Shown here: in pieces, positions 45,093 to 54,610 of the stretch
How positions within the stretch are numbered: position 1 is the stretch's first letter
Layout of the letters: every line of letters starts with the position of its first letter
Assembly: GCA_024639965.1 (NCBI GenBank)
Contig: JAHEGC010000001.1
Span: 178,450-233,434, forward strand
Length of the DNA stretch: 54,985 nt
Reading direction: 5' to 3'
Source: Micrococcales bacterium
GTDB taxonomy: Bacteria; Actinomycetota; Actinomycetes; Actinomycetales; Microbacteriaceae
Notes under the pieces: model-generated
Databases searched by the model: none
Seen by the model: the letters and a program-made list of their open reading frames with translations, nothing else
Told to the model about the DNA's origin: nothing
Made by a program: the position numbers and the translations under genes

Positions 45093-45912
45093 GATGAATC
45101 AGCTCTCGAGCGAGGTCGCGGTAAGCCTCGGCGGCGGAGTGGTCGGGTGCGAACTGCGTGATCGGGATTCCCACGACGGTCGAATCGGGGAACTTCACCG
45201 TGCGACGAATGATGGTGTCGAGCACCTTGTCGCCGAGGTTCTGCTTGACGAGGTCGAGCACCTCGATCGAGTGAAGGGTGCGGGGGTCGTACATCGTCGG
45301 AACGATGCCGTCCACCTCGATGATCGGGTTGAGGCGCGCCTTGACCTTGTCGATGGTGTCGAGCAGAAGAGAAACTCCACGCAGTGCGAAAAATTCACAC
45401 GCGAGCGGGATGAGCACACCGTGCGATGCGGTGAGCGCGTTGACAGTGAGCAAACCGAGCGACGGCTGACAATCGATGAAGATCACGTCGTACTCGCCGA
45501 GAATCGGCTTGAGAACATCGGCAAGGACATGCTCACGCGCCACCTCATTGACGAGCTGAACCTCGGCGGCGGAGAGGTCGATGTTGGCCGGAACGAGGTG
45601 AATGTTGTCAACCTTGGTCGACTGAATGACGTCACGAATCGAGAGTTTGACCGCGAGTGGATCCGACGAGCGTTCGGGGACCAAAAGGTTGTAAATCGTG
45701 GGGACGTCGTGTGCAACGGCACCGAGGCCGGCGGTGAGTGCGCCCTGCGGGTCAAAATCGATGACGAGAACGCGGCGACCCATTTCGGCGAGTGCCCCGG
45801 CAAGAGAAATCGTCGTCGTCGTCTTTCCCACGCCACCCTTTTGGTTACAGAGCGAGATGACACGGGCGGGGCCGTGACTGTCCAGCACTGGGGGCTCGGG
45901 GAAGGCACTCAT
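45076..45912 (-). CDS. ParA-family chromosome partitioning ATPase
   Basis: 278 aa. Walker A NQKGGVGKTTTT, VLVIDFDPQGALTAGL, VIFIDCQPSLGLLT. Same position (xerD-parA-scpA) as Rv1708. The ATG 45912 start has TAAGAT 7 nt upstream and no Shine-Dalgarno. No parB here; role with ScpAB and XerD in chromosome handling is likely. Confidence 0.9.
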   Translation of the reverse strand: MSAFPEPPVLDSHGPARVISLCNQKGGVGKTTTTISLAGALAEMGRRVLVIDFDPQGALTAGLGAVAHDVPTIYNLLVPERSSDPLAVKLSIRDVIQSTKVDNIHLVPANIDLSAAEVQLVNEVAREHVLADVLKPILGEYDVIFIDCQPSLGLLTVNALTASHGVLIPLACEFFALRGVSLLLDTIDKVKARLNPIIEVDGIVPTMYDPRTLHSIEVLDLVKQNLGDKVLDTIIRRTVKFPDSTVVGIPITQFAPDHSAAEAYRDLARELIHRGKIA

Positions 45913-45919
45913 GTCGACA

Positions 45920-45925
45920 ATCTTA
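45920..45925 (-). promoter_or_regulatory. -10 hexamer TAAGAT, internal promoter before parA
   Basis: Minus-strand TAAGAT, then 7 nt, then ATG 45912; a leaderless internal start inside the operon. Confidence 0.5.
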
Positions 45926-45946
45926 CGGCGAAACGTGAACGTCGAT

Positions 45947-46843
45947 TCAGCGCGCACGCGGGTGAGCGGTGCGGTACGCCTCGGTCAACGCGTCCCGCGT
46001 GATGAGCGTGTAAATCTGGGTCGTACTGACCGACGCGTGCCCGAGAAGCTCTTGTACGACGCGAATGTCGGCTCCACCGCGCAGCAAATGAGTGGCGCAC
46101 GAGTGTCGAAGAGTGTGGGGCGACACGTGGGCGGTGATCCCCGCACGCTCCGCCGCCGCACGAATGATGAGAAAGACGTTCTGGCGTGACAGCGCGCCGC
46201 CGCGGGCGCCCAGGAACAACGCGGGTGTCCCTTTCCCCTTGGCGAGCAACGCGGGTCGACCGCGCACCAGGTAAGTCGCCAGCGCGTCGCGCGCGAATCG
46301 ACCGACGGGGACGATTCGTTGTTTGTTACCCTTTCCCGTCAGTGTGATGACGTCGTTCGTCTCGTCGAGCCGCACATCGTCGACCGCGAGGGAAACGACC
46401 TCGCTCACTCGGGCGCCCGTCGCGTACATGAGTTCGAGAAGCGCGCGATCGCGAAGCCCCACCGGCGAATCAACCGCGGTCGCATCGAGCAGATCGGAGA
46501 CCTGGTCAATCGTCAGCGCTTTGGGGAGTCGCATGGGTTTCTTCGGTGCGTCCACCGCGCCCGTCGGATCGGATTCAACAAACCCCTCCGCGACGAGGAA
46601 GCGATGAAACGATCGAATCGTCGACAGCATTCGCGTGACGGAGGTGGCGGCGAGTCCTTCACCGCTCAGTCGCGCGAGATAGTCAGCAACGTCGACGGGT
46701 GTGACATCGGTCAGTGGCCGAGGGCCGAGGAAATCGATCCACCGTTCGACGTCTCTGCGATAGGCCGCGACCGTGTTGGCGCTTCGTCCACGTTCGAGCG
46801 CGGTGTGTCGAAGGAACTGCTCGGCGAGATCGCCCGCCCGCAT
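45947..46843 (-). CDS. xerD: tyrosine recombinase XerD
   Basis: 298-aa site-specific recombinase for chromosome dimer resolution. Catalytic set visible: Arg145 (TGARVSE), Lys171, His243 and Arg246 (HTLRHSCATHLL), His269 (LGHASVSTTQIYT), Tyr278. Starts 6 nt after pyrG. Confidence 0.95.
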   Translation of the reverse strand: MRAGDLAEQFLRHTALERGRSANTVAAYRRDVERWIDFLGPRPLTDVTPVDVADYLARLSGEGLAATSVTRMLSTIRSFHRFLVAEGFVESDPTGAVDAPKKPMRLPKALTIDQVSDLLDATAVDSPVGLRDRALLELMYATGARVSEVVSLAVDDVRLDETNDVITLTGKGNKQRIVPVGRFARDALATYLVRGRPALLAKGKGTPALFLGARGGALSRQNVFLIIRAAAERAGITAHVSPHTLRHSCATHLLRGGADIRVVQELLGHASVSTTQIYTLITRDALTEAYRTAHPRAR

Positions 46844-46849
46844 CGGCCC

Positions 46850-48547
46850 CTACGACCCCTCGGTGTAATCGACATCGAGGATGTCAGCGGAGTGACGTTC
46901 CTTTGCGGCACTAACGAGGCCTACAAACAGCGGGTGTCCGCCGGTCGGTCGTGACCGCAGTTCCGGGTGCGCCTGGGTCGCGACGTAATAGGGGTGCACG
47001 TCTTTGGGGAGCTCCACGAACTCCACGAGGTTCCCGTCGGGGCTGGTGCCCGAGAAGACGAGTCCCGCTTTAGCGATCTGGTCGCGATACGAATTGTTGA
47101 CCTCGTACCGGTGACGGTGTCGTTCGAACGCGGTGTTCGAACCGTACACACCCGCGACCACGGAGCCGGCGGCGAGTGTGGCTTCGTACAAACCGAGACG
47201 CATCGTTCCGCCGAGGTCACCGTCGTTGATGATGTCGACCTGTTCCGCCATCGTGGCGATGACGGGGTGGTTCGTGTCCGGGTCGAATTCGCTCGACGAC
47301 GCTCCGTCGAGACCGACGACGGTGCGGGCGTATTCGATAACCATGCACTGAAGACCGAGGCAGATGCCGAGGGTGGGAATTCCGCGCTCGCGCGCGAAGC
47401 GCAGCGCCCCCAGCTTTCCTTCGATACCGCGAATGCCGAAACCGCCCGGGACGAGCACGCCGTCCACGTCCCCGAGATGTTCCTCGGCGCCTTCGGGGGT
47501 GTCACAAAGGTCAGAAGCGACCCAACGGATGTCGACTGCAACGCCATTGACGAAACCGCCCGCCTTGAGTGCCTCGGTGACCGAGATGTAGGCGTCGGGA
47601 AGGTCAACGTACTTTCCCACGAGCGCGATCGTCACACGTCCCGCGGGGTTGTGCACCGTGTTGAGGAGGTCGGACCAGCCGGTCCAATCGACCTCGCCGG
47701 CACCCTCGAGACGGAGCTGATCGACGATGTACTGGTCGAGACCCTGCGAGTGCAACATGCTGGGGATGTCATAAATGCTCGGTGCGTCTACCGCGTTGAC
47801 GACGGCATCCTCGTCGACGTCGCACATGAGCGCGATCTTGCGACGATTTCCCGCGGAAACGGGACGGTCACTCCGGAGGACGAGAGCGTCGGGCTGGATA
47901 CCGATTGACCTAAGCGCCGCAACCGAGTGCTGGGTTGGCTTCGTCTTTTGCTCCCCCGATGCATTCATGTAGGGCACGAGCGACACGTGCACGAAGAACA
48001 CGTTCTTGCGACCGAGTTCGTGACGGACCTGTCGAGCCGCCTCGATGAACGGCTGGCTTTCGATGTCACCGACGGTTCCGCCGATCTCGGTGATGATGAC
48101 GTCGGGTGCTGGGTCTTCCGTCGCTTGGAGTCGCATGCGTCGTTTGATCTCGTCGGTGATGTGCGGGATAACCTGCACGGTGTCGCCGAGGTATTCGCCC
48201 TTGCGTTCGCGTTCGATGACGCGCGAATAGATCTGGCCCGTCGTGACGTTCGCCGCCTGATCGAGGTTGATGTTGAGGAAGCGTTCGTAGTGGCCGATGT
48301 CGAGGTCGGTTTCGGCGCCGTCGTCCGTCACGTACACCTCACCGTGCTGGAACGGGTTCATCGTGCCCGGGTCAACGTTGAGATACGGGTCGAGCTTCTG
48401 CATCACGACGCGGAGACCGCGCCGAGTGAGGAGGTTACCGAGCGACGCGGCGGTGAGACCCTTGCCGAGTGACGAAACGACGCCACCCGTCACAAAGATG
48501 TGCTTGGTCACCGGTCGGGTGAATTCGAATTCCGTATTCTTCGCCAC
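46850..48547 (-). CDS. pyrG: CTP synthase
   Basis: 565 aa: synthase domain ([42 protein letters not shown]) and glutaminase domain with Cys in [10 protein letters not shown] and His/Glu in [14 protein letters not shown] 48547 preferred; a TTG at 48556 is in frame. A TAGAGT hexamer ends 8 nt before the GTG and may be its promoter. Confidence 0.96.
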   Translation of the reverse strand: MAKNTEFEFTRPVTKHIFVTGGVVSSLGKGLTAASLGNLLTRRGLRVVMQKLDPYLNVDPGTMNPFQHGEVYVTDDGAETDLDIGHYERFLNINLDQAANVTTGQIYSRVIERERKGEYLGDTVQVIPHITDEIKRRMRLQATEDPAPDVIITEIGGTVGDIESQPFIEAARQVRHELGRKNVFFVHVSLVPYMNASGEQKTKPTQHSVAALRSIGIQPDALVLRSDRPVSAGNRRKIALMCDVDEDAVVNAVDAPSIYDIPSMLHSQGLDQYIVDQLRLEGAGEVDWTGWSDLLNTVHNPAGRVTIALVGKYVDLPDAYISVTEALKAGGFVNGVAVDIRWVASDLCDTPEGAEEHLGDVDGVLVPGGFGIRGIEGKLGALRFARERGIPTLGICLGLQCMVIEYARTVVGLDGASSSEFDPDTNHPVIATMAEQVDIINDGDLGGTMRLGLYEATLAAGSVVAGVYGSNTAFERHRHRYEVNNSYRDQIAKAGLVFSGTSPDGNLVEFVELPKDVHPYYVATQAHPELRSRPTGGHPLFVGLVSAAKERHSADILDVDYTEGS

Positions 48548-48555
48548 GGAATTCA

Positions 48556-48561
48556 ACTCTA
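48556..48561 (-). promoter_or_regulatory. -10 hexamer TAGAGT before pyrG
   Basis: Minus-strand TAGAGT, then 8 nt, then GTG 48547; slightly longer spacing than the other leaderless candidates. Confidence 0.35.
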
Positions 48562-48586
48562 AACCCTCGAAACCGAACTCGGGTCG

Positions 48587-50287
48587 CTAACGCGATTCGC
48601 CACGCCAAAGACGAGCGGTTTCGAGCATTTCGACGGCGTGCGCGCGGGCGTTGTCGGAGTCGGGGGTTCCCGAGAGAAGTCGCGCCATTTCGGCGATTCG
48701 CTCCTCGCCGACGAGCCGCGACACCGTCGATTCCGTCACCTCACCGCTGGTGTCTTTCACGATGCGCAGGTGGTTCGACGCGAACGCGGCAACCTGCGGG
48801 AGATGGGTGACGACAATCACCTGCGCGCTTTCCGCAAGACGCGCGAGGCGCTTTCCAATCTCGATCGCGCTCGCACCACCGACACCCGCGTCGACCTCAT
48901 CGAACACCAGGGTCGGAACAGTGTCCGTTGCGGCAATCACGACCTCGATGGCCAGCATCACACGGGAAAGCTCGCCGCCCGACGCGGTCTTCGTGACGGG
49001 CTTGGGGTCGCCGCCGGGATGCGGTCGCATGCGCATCTCGACGACATCGCGACCGTGCGCGAATAACTCTGCTCCACGCTGCGGGTCGACGACGACAACA
49101 AATTCCGCGGTCGGCATCGCAAGAGCATGGAGTTCCTCCGTCACCGCCACCGACAGTCGCGCGGCGGCGTCGGTGCGTGCGGCGGTAATACGCGTCGCGA
49201 GTTCGTCGAGCACGCGCTCATCGGCGGCGATCGATTCTCGCAATTCTCCGATGAGGTCGTCAGCACGATCGGTGTCCAGAAGTCGGTCGGATGCGCTCGA
49301 CCACAGCGCGAGGACGTCATCGAGGCTTGGACCATAGGCGCGGATGAGCGCGTTGATCGCAGCGAGTCGCTCCTGCACCCGTTCCAGATCGTCGCCGTCG
49401 ACGTCGAGCCCTGCCGCGTACGCCGACACGGACTGAGCGGCTTCACGAACGACGATGCTGGCTTCGGTGATCTGAGTGAGGAGTGTTTCGACGGTCGGAT
49501 CGTGTGCGACCACACGTTCGAGCGCCCGACGCGCCGTGTCGAGCATCGTCACCGCGTCGAATTCGGAGTTTTCGGCGGAAAGCGCCTCGTGCGCCTCCTG
49601 TGACGCCCGACGCAAATCCTCCGAGTTCGTCAACCGTTCGATGGTCGACTTGAGGGCAACGTCTTCCCCGGCAACGGGCGAGACACTATCGATGTGCGCG
49701 ATCGCGTTGCGAAGTTCTTCTGCTTCTCGGTCGCGGGTCGCCGCGTCGGTCGACAACCGCTCGAGGCGGGCGCGCGAATCGCTCCACCGCGCGAAAACGC
49801 TCGAGTATTCGCCGAGCGGAGTTCGAACTGGGTCTCCGGCAAAACGATCGAGCGATTCACGTTGAGTGGTCTGCGATCGCAGTCGAATTTGTTCACTCTG
49901 ACCGTGGATCGCCACGAGCCGGTCACCGAGCTCGCCGAGTGCGCCGATCGGAGCCGCGACGCCACCGATGACCGCGCGGGAACGACCTTCAGCGCTGACC
50001 GCTCGAGAAACGATGAGTTCCCCGTCGTCGATGGTGCCCCCGAGTTCATCGACCCGCGCCGCGATGATCGGATCGTCAACGCGCCACCGCCCTTCGACCT
50101 GCGCGCGTTCGGCCCCGTGGCGCACGGTGCCCGAATCGGCACGGTCGCCCAGGATGAGACCGAGCGCGGAGACGACCATCGTCTTACCGGCGCCCGTCTC
50201 GCCCGTCACCGCGGTGAACCCGGGCGCGAGGTGGAGGGTCGCGGAACGGATCACTCCGAGGTCGCGAATCGAAATTTCATCGATCAT
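48587..50287 (-). CDS. recN: DNA repair protein RecN
   Basis: 566-aa SMC-like ATPase for double-strand break repair. Walker A GETGAGKT near residue 30, long coiled-coil middle, ABC signature SGGELSRVMLA, Walker B LVFDEVDAGVGG, then VVTHLPQVAAFA. ATG 50287 overlaps the nadK stop as ATGA. In M. tuberculosis two SteA/SteB genes follow recN; here pyrG follows directly. Confidence 0.96.
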   Translation of the reverse strand: MIDEISIRDLGVIRSATLHLAPGFTAVTGETGAGKTMVVSALGLILGDRADSGTVRHGAERAQVEGRWRVDDPIIAARVDELGGTIDDGELIVSRAVSAEGRSRAVIGGVAAPIGALGELGDRLVAIHGQSEQIRLRSQTTQRESLDRFAGDPVRTPLGEYSSVFARWSDSRARLERLSTDAATRDREAEELRNAIAHIDSVSPVAGEDVALKSTIERLTNSEDLRRASQEAHEALSAENSEFDAVTMLDTARRALERVVAHDPTVETLLTQITEASIVVREAAQSVSAYAAGLDVDGDDLERVQERLAAINALIRAYGPSLDDVLALWSSASDRLLDTDRADDLIGELRESIAADERVLDELATRITAARTDAAARLSVAVTEELHALAMPTAEFVVVVDPQRGAELFAHGRDVVEMRMRPHPGGDPKPVTKTASGGELSRVMLAIEVVIAATDTVPTLVFDEVDAGVGGASAIEIGKRLARLAESAQVIVVTHLPQVAAFASNHLRIVKDTSGEVTESTVSRLVGEERIAEMARLLSGTPDSDNARAHAVEMLETARLWRGESR

Positions 50288-51183
50288 GTCGAGCTGCCGC
50301 GCCATCCCTCGGTGGGAAGCGAGAACTTCTTGACGAGTCGTTCCGAAAAGGGTCCCGAGTGGGTGCGTGCAAGGCGCACGGGCGTTTCGGATCGTCGTGC
50401 GATGACGCGACTTCCCGGTGCGAGTGTGTGGGTGCGTCGACCGTCACACCACAACACACCCGAAGCGCCACTGCGTTCGAGCAAATCGACGGTCAGGGTT
50501 GAACTTGGCGCGGTGACGAGAGGACGCGAGAAGAGCGCGTGGGCGGAGAGCGGCACCATGATGAGCGCCTCAACCGTCGGCCATACGACCGGTCCGCCGG
50601 CGGAGAAGGAGTACGCGGTCGAACCGGTTGGAGTCGCCATGAGAACTCCGTCACAGCCGAACGTCGAGATGGGGCGATCGTCGACGCCGATGACGACCTC
50701 GATCATGCGTTCACGTGACAGCTTCTCGACGCTCGCCTCGTTGAGCGCCCAGGTCGAAAACACTTCGTTGCCGCCGACCTCGACGACCACGTCGAGTGCC
50801 ATGCGCAGGTCGACGGTGTAATCCTTGGCGAATGCGCGGGCAACGGTCGCGTCCAGGTCTTCCGCCTCGAGCTCGGCGAGGAATCCGACGTGTCCCATGT
50901 TGACCCCGAGGATTGCGGCATTTTCGCCGCGCATCACCTCGGCGGCTTTGAGAATCGTTCCGTCCCCGCCGAGACAGATGACCAGCTCGATGTCCGCCTT
51001 CGCGACGCCGTCGTCAAGTTGAGCCACGGGAACGGTCGATTCCGCCGAGAGTGCGGGATGTTGCGAATCCAACGCGACGGGGACACCGCCCAGTCGCGTG
51101 AGTTCTTCGGCGACGCGCGCGGCGGCAAGAATGCTCGCCGGCCGGCCGGTGTGCGCGAGCAGGAGGAAGTTGCGATCCGTCAC
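50284..51183 (-). CDS. nadK: NAD kinase
   Basis: 299 aa: GGDGTILKAAEVMRG, NMGHVGFLAE, ALNEASVEK, and TPTGSTAYSFSAGGP typical of NadK, which makes NADP. GTG 51183 is one base after the tlyA stop. Upstream in-frame codons lie inside tlyA. Confidence 0.95.
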   Translation of the reverse strand: MTDRNFLLLAHTGRPASILAAARVAEELTRLGGVPVALDSQHPALSAESTVPVAQLDDGVAKADIELVICLGGDGTILKAAEVMRGENAAILGVNMGHVGFLAELEAEDLDATVARAFAKDYTVDLRMALDVVVEVGGNEVFSTWALNEASVEKLSRERMIEVVIGVDDRPISTFGCDGVLMATPTGSTAYSFSAGGPVVWPTVEALIMVPLSAHALFSRPLVTAPSSTLTVDLLERSGASGVLWCDGRRTHTLAPGSRVIARRSETPVRLARTHSGPFSERLVKKFSLPTEGWRGSST

Positions 51184-51184
51184 G

Positions 51185-51991
51185 TCACCCTCCCCACGTC
51201 GTTGACACCAGGTGCTTCCATTCTCTCGCATCGAGCGGGCTCGCGGGGTCTCCGTACACAATCGCCTCACGATTGCCGTGTTCCCCGTCAATCGGCGACG
51301 GCATTACCCCCGAAATCGGGAGTCCCGCGTTCGCGATGAACTCACACACCGTCAGTAGCGCAGCGTCACGTTTTGCGGCGTCTCGAACCACCCCGTCCTT
51401 GAGGTTGCCCTTTCCCACCTCGAATTGAGGTTTCACGAGGAAGAAGAATCGAAATCCCGTTCCTAGAGAGTCAATGAGAGCGGGGACGATGTGAGTGATG
51501 GAGATGAAACTGACGTCCATCACGACATCGTCAATCGACCCGACACCGAACTCCTCGACAATTTCGGAGGTCAACTCGCGGGCGTTGATTCCCTCGCGCA
51601 CGACGACACGATGGTGTGCTCGAAGTGCCGGGTGGAGTTGCCCGTGGCCCACGTCGAGCGCGACCACCGCTCTCGCCCCACGAGCGAGCGCGACCTCGGT
51701 GAATCCGCCGGTCGAGGCTCCGATGTCGAGCACCGTTCGGCCGCGAAAGTCAACGTCGAATCGCTCACACGCGCCGAGGAGTTTCTGCGCCGACCGTGCG
51801 ACCCAGCGATCGAGCGCCGTCACCGTTAACACGTTGCCCGCACCGACCTTGTGACCGGGCTTCATGTGAATTCGGTCGTCAACGCGAACGCTTCCCGCTT
51901 CAATGAGGCGAGCGGCGCGCGTGCGGCTCTCGGCGAGGCCGCGGTCAACGAGCGCGAGATCGAGCCGCTGTATCTCAGCGGGGTTGGTCAT
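51185..51991 (-). CDS. tlyA: TlyA family rRNA (cytidine-2'-O)-methyltransferase
   Basis: 268 aa with an S4 domain (RLDLALVDRGLAESRTRAARLI) and a Rossmann methyltransferase (TVLDIGASTGGFTEVAL, VMDVSFISITHI, VKPQFEVGKG). Methylates 16S/23S rRNA in relatives; needed for capreomycin susceptibility in M. tuberculosis. ATG 51991 overlaps a 41-aa gene by 17 nt. Confidence 0.94.
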   Translation of the reverse strand: MTNPAEIQRLDLALVDRGLAESRTRAARLIEAGSVRVDDRIHMKPGHKVGAGNVLTVTALDRWVARSAQKLLGACERFDVDFRGRTVLDIGASTGGFTEVALARGARAVVALDVGHGQLHPALRAHHRVVVREGINARELTSEIVEEFGVGSIDDVVMDVSFISITHIVPALIDSLGTGFRFFFLVKPQFEVGKGNLKDGVVRDAAKRDAALLTVCEFIANAGLPISGVMPSPIDGEHGNREAIVYGDPASPLDAREWKHLVSTTWGG

Positions 51992-52100
51992 CGAGTCGCT
52001 CGCGGAGATCGCGTTCGACCGCGGCAAACGCCGCGCCGCGCACCTCGAGGGGCAACTCCTCGATCGTTGCGAGAGTGGGAACGTCGTTCTCGTTGTCCAT
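51975..52100 (-). CDS. small conserved protein (41 aa), Rv1693-like position
   Basis: A 42-codon frame starting ATG 52100, 2 nt after the HAD stop, and ending inside tlyA. The sequence starts MDNENDVPTLATIEELP and ends ERDLRERLDDQPR: acidic then amphipathic helical. In M. tuberculosis a similarly small gene (Rv1693) sits between the HAD gene and tlyA. The overlap and order make it very likely real. Function unknown. Confidence 0.75.
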   Translation of the reverse strand: MDNENDVPTLATIEELPLEVRGAAFAAVERDLRERLDDQPR

Positions 52101-52102
52101 GG

Positions 52103-53089
52103 TCACGAATATATCGCGGGGTCGACGTCGAGACCGTAGATGCGAAGTCCCGAACGGTAGATGGCGGCCGCACCGGCGCGCAACAGGTTGAGCTTGTTCG
52201 TGCCCTTGCGTTTGACGCGCACCACGTGACCCGTCATCGTCACCGCTGAGTTGCCGACGGTCACGATCACGGTCTCCCCCTTCTCGGCGAATTCCGTCTC
52301 AGGGTAATCCCGGTCGAGTTCACGGAGGTCTCCGAGAATGAAAGTCGGTTGTTGGTCGGGCGTCGCGGCGAGAACCTGCTTCGGACCGTCGATTCCGGTG
52401 AGAACAAGCGCCGACCGCATCTCGGCTCGGTTCGCACCAAGAATGTCGGTGTCGAGCCGGTCGCCCACGACGAGCGGATTGCGTGCGTCGAACCGCTCAC
52501 GCGCGTAATCGAAAATGGCACGTTCGGGCTTTCCCGCAAACACCGGAAGTCGACCGACCGCGAGATGAACGGCCGAGACGAGCGTTCCGTTCCCGGGCGC
52601 GATGCCGCGGGCAACGGGGATGGTCCAATCGGTGTTCGTCGCTACCCACGGAATACCCGTGTGGAGAGCGAACGAGGCTTCGGCGAGATGAACCCAGCCC
52701 ACGGTCGGCGCGAAACCTTGAATCACGGCGGCGGGCTTGTCGTTCGCCGAGTCGGTGATGCGGAATCCCGCGGCCTCAACCTCGGCGGTGAGTCCTTCTC
52801 CACCAACGACAAGGATGGTCGCCTTCGGCTTGACGAGGGCCTTCAGGAGCGTGACCGCAGCCTGTGGAGACGACACGATGTCGTCGGAGACCGTGGTGAG
52901 TCCGAGCGATCGAAGGTGAGTGGACACTTGTTCGGTCGTGCGCGACGCGTTGTTCGTGATGTAGGCGATCCGCGCACCGCGGGATGCCGCATTCAGTGCG
53001 TCGACCGCATGAGGTATCGCCGCGTCACCGGCGTAGACGACGCCATCAAGATCCGCGAGCACCACATCGGTGCCGTGAAGCGGGCTCAT
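52103..53089 (-). CDS. HAD-IIA family hydrolase (NagD-like)
   Basis: 328-aa phosphatase: VVLADLDGVVYAG with nucleophile Asp, ITNNASRT, GKPERAIFDYA, GDRLDTDILGANRAEM. Related to NagD and p-nitrophenylphosphatases; counterpart of Rv1692, reported as glycerol-3-phosphate phosphatase in M. tuberculosis. C-terminal 60 residues (VTMTGHVVRVKRKGTNKL) are extra. ATG 53089 overlaps the upstream stop as ATGA. Confidence 0.9.
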   Translation of the reverse strand: MSPLHGTDVVLADLDGVVYAGDAAIPHAVDALNAASRGARIAYITNNASRTTEQVSTHLRSLGLTTVSDDIVSSPQAAVTLLKALVKPKATILVVGGEGLTAEVEAAGFRITDSANDKPAAVIQGFAPTVGWVHLAEASFALHTGIPWVATNTDWTIPVARGIAPGNGTLVSAVHLAVGRLPVFAGKPERAIFDYARERFDARNPLVVGDRLDTDILGANRAEMRSALVLTGIDGPKQVLAATPDQQPTFILGDLRELDRDYPETEFAEKGETVIVTVGNSAVTMTGHVVRVKRKGTNKLNLLRAGAAAIYRSGLRIYGLDVDPAIYS

Positions 53090-54552
53090 TTACCCTTCTC
53101 CGCAGCCGATTCGTCACTCTCGGTACCCTCGAGAATTTCCGCGTCGACGATCCGATCGCCCGACTCCGATTCGACCTCCACGTCATCCGCGTCATCCGTG
53201 ACGTCCGCCGGAGTTTCCAGGTATTCGGTGTGAAATTCAATCGTCTCATCTGGGGTGAAGTGCGCTTCGGTCAACCGTGCGTATTTGCGCCACTTCGCAG
53301 CGTCGTCGCTGCGGCCGAGCTCCTCGAGCACCTCGGCATTCGCGTCGAATAATTGCGCGCTCTCCGGCGTCGCGTTCGTGGGATCAAGTTCGGGAATCTG
53401 AAGTTCCGCGTAGGCACGGTCGGTTTCGCCACGATCGAGTCGAATTCCCGACAAAACAATAGCCAAATCGATTCGACCCTCGCGCGGAAGCGCTTCCCTA
53501 TCCAACCCCCGAGCAATCTTGAGACCCTCATCGGCACGATCGAGCGCACGAAGGCAATCGATGATGAGCGCAATCTGGTCGTTCGTTCCCGAGATCCGTT
53601 GCGCCGTGCGCAGCTCGCTCAACGCGAGCGTAAAGTCCTGGTTCACGTAGGCCATGATGCCCACCGTTTCACGGACGACGGCAAGCCTCGAGGCGCGATT
53701 CTTCGCCGCGATCGCGTGCTGAAGGGCCCGTTCGGGGTCCGACTCGGCGTACACCCCCGCCGCCTCAAGATGACGACCAACAACCATCGCGTTGTCTTCG
53801 CTCAGCGTCGACAGGTCACGAATCACGCCCTTATCGAGATCCTTCCCGGCAATCCAGTTCTCGATCTCGGGCTCTTTGTCGCGAATCTCTTTGCGTTGCT
53901 CTTCCGACATGCGAAAGCGCGGGAATTCTTCGGTCGGCGCGTCCTCACGAGGTCCACGCTCGGGCGGTCGACCGTCGCGGCTGAACGGTTTACGCTCACC
54001 AGGCTTACCATCACGGCTGAACGGCTTGCGATCACCAGGCTTGCCATCACGCGAATACGGCTTACGCTCACCGGGCTTGCCGTCACGGCTGAACGGCTTA
54101 CGATCACCAGGCTTGCCATCACGGCTGAACGGCTTACGTTCTCCTGGCTTGCCGTCGCGGCTGAACGGTTTACGCTCACCAGGCTTGCCATCGCGCGAAT
54201 ACGGCTTGCGCTCGCCAGGCTTACCATCACGCGAATACGACTTACGCTCACCAGGCTTACCGTCACGGCTGAACGGCTTACGCTCACCAGGCTTACCATC
54301 ACGCGAATACGGCTTACGCTCGCCCGGCTTCCCGTCACGTGAATACGGCTTACGCTCACCAGGCTTACCGTCACGAGCTGGCCGCGCAGATCGGTCTCCC
54401 TGCGGTCGCCCGTTTCGGGGCGCGCCAGAATCGCCCGATCGCGGTCGACCCCCGGAGGGGCGTCCCGAATCAGGCTTGCGAGGGTCATCACGGCGCGGCC
54501 GACGGTCGCCTCGATCGTCCCGAGGCTTCTTGTTCTCGTCGTCATCGCTCAT
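53086..54552 (-). CDS. TPR-like protein with long basic 12-residue repeat region
   Basis: 488 aa. N-terminus is Arg/Asp/Gly-rich and disordered; residues 60-191 are 11 copies of RDGKPGERKPYS with small changes. From about 210 on it is alpha-helical and TPR-like (DPERALQHAIAAKNRASRLAVVRET; FTLALSELRTAQRISG), with an acidic tail. Counterpart by position of the TPR protein Rv1691. The basic repeats suggest RNA or ribosome contact, inferred. ATG 54552 has AGGAG about 9 nt upstream, just after the rRNA terminator. Confidence 0.85.
   Translation of the reverse strand: MSDDDENKKPRDDRGDRRPRRDDPRKPDSGRPSGGRPRSGDSGAPRNGRPQGDRSARPARDGKPGERKPYSRDGKPGERKPYSRDGKPGERKPFSRDGKPGERKSYSRDGKPGERKPYSRDGKPGERKPFSRDGKPGERKPFSRDGKPGDRKPFSRDGKPGERKPYSRDGKPGDRKPFSRDGKPGERKPFSRDGRPPERGPREDAPTEEFPRFRMSEEQRKEIRDKEPEIENWIAGKDLDKGVIRDLSTLSEDNAMVVGRHLEAAGVYAESDPERALQHAIAAKNRASRLAVVRETVGIMAYVNQDFTLALSELRTAQRISGTNDQIALIIDCLRALDRADEGLKIARGLDREALPREGRIDLAIVLSGIRLDRGETDRAYAELQIPELDPTNATPESAQLFDANAEVLEELGRSDDAAKWRKYARLTEAHFTPDETIEFHTEYLETPADVTDDADDVEVESESGDRIVDAEILEGTESDESAAEKGK
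53980..54375 (-). repeat. 11 x 36-bp tandem repeat inside the TPR-like gene
   Basis: Exact 36-bp period, 396 bp, encoding RDGKPG(E/D)RK(P/S)(Y/F)S units. Copies differ mainly at third codon positions and at Y/F, E/D. A [17 protein letters not shown] unit (RDGRPPERGP) follows. Confidence 0.95.
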
Positions 54553-54574
54553 GCGTGTGATCTCCTCTTAAACA

Positions 54575-54604
54575 CGAATGGCCACCCTTGCGGGTGGCCA
54601 TTCG
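54575..54604 (-). terminator. rRNA operon terminator
   Basis: Perfect 13-bp stem (54575-54587 with 54592-54604) with a GCAA loop on the minus strand and GTGTTT after it; lies just after 5S and 22 nt before the TPR-like gene start. Confidence 0.9.
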
Positions 54605-54610
54605 GAAGTA

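Noticed and set aside
46850-46860. Missing Nudix gene as a pseudogene between pyrG and xerD
   Set aside because: Only 6 nt separate the two genes; nothing remains.
53980-54375. CRISPR array (36-bp repeats)
   Set aside because: Repeats are contiguous with no spacers and encode an in-frame protein repeat; no cas genes.
53792-54571. 259-codon plus-strand frame with RSPGLPSREYGL repeats
   Set aside because: Antisense of the 36-bp repeat; open only because the period is a multiple of three.
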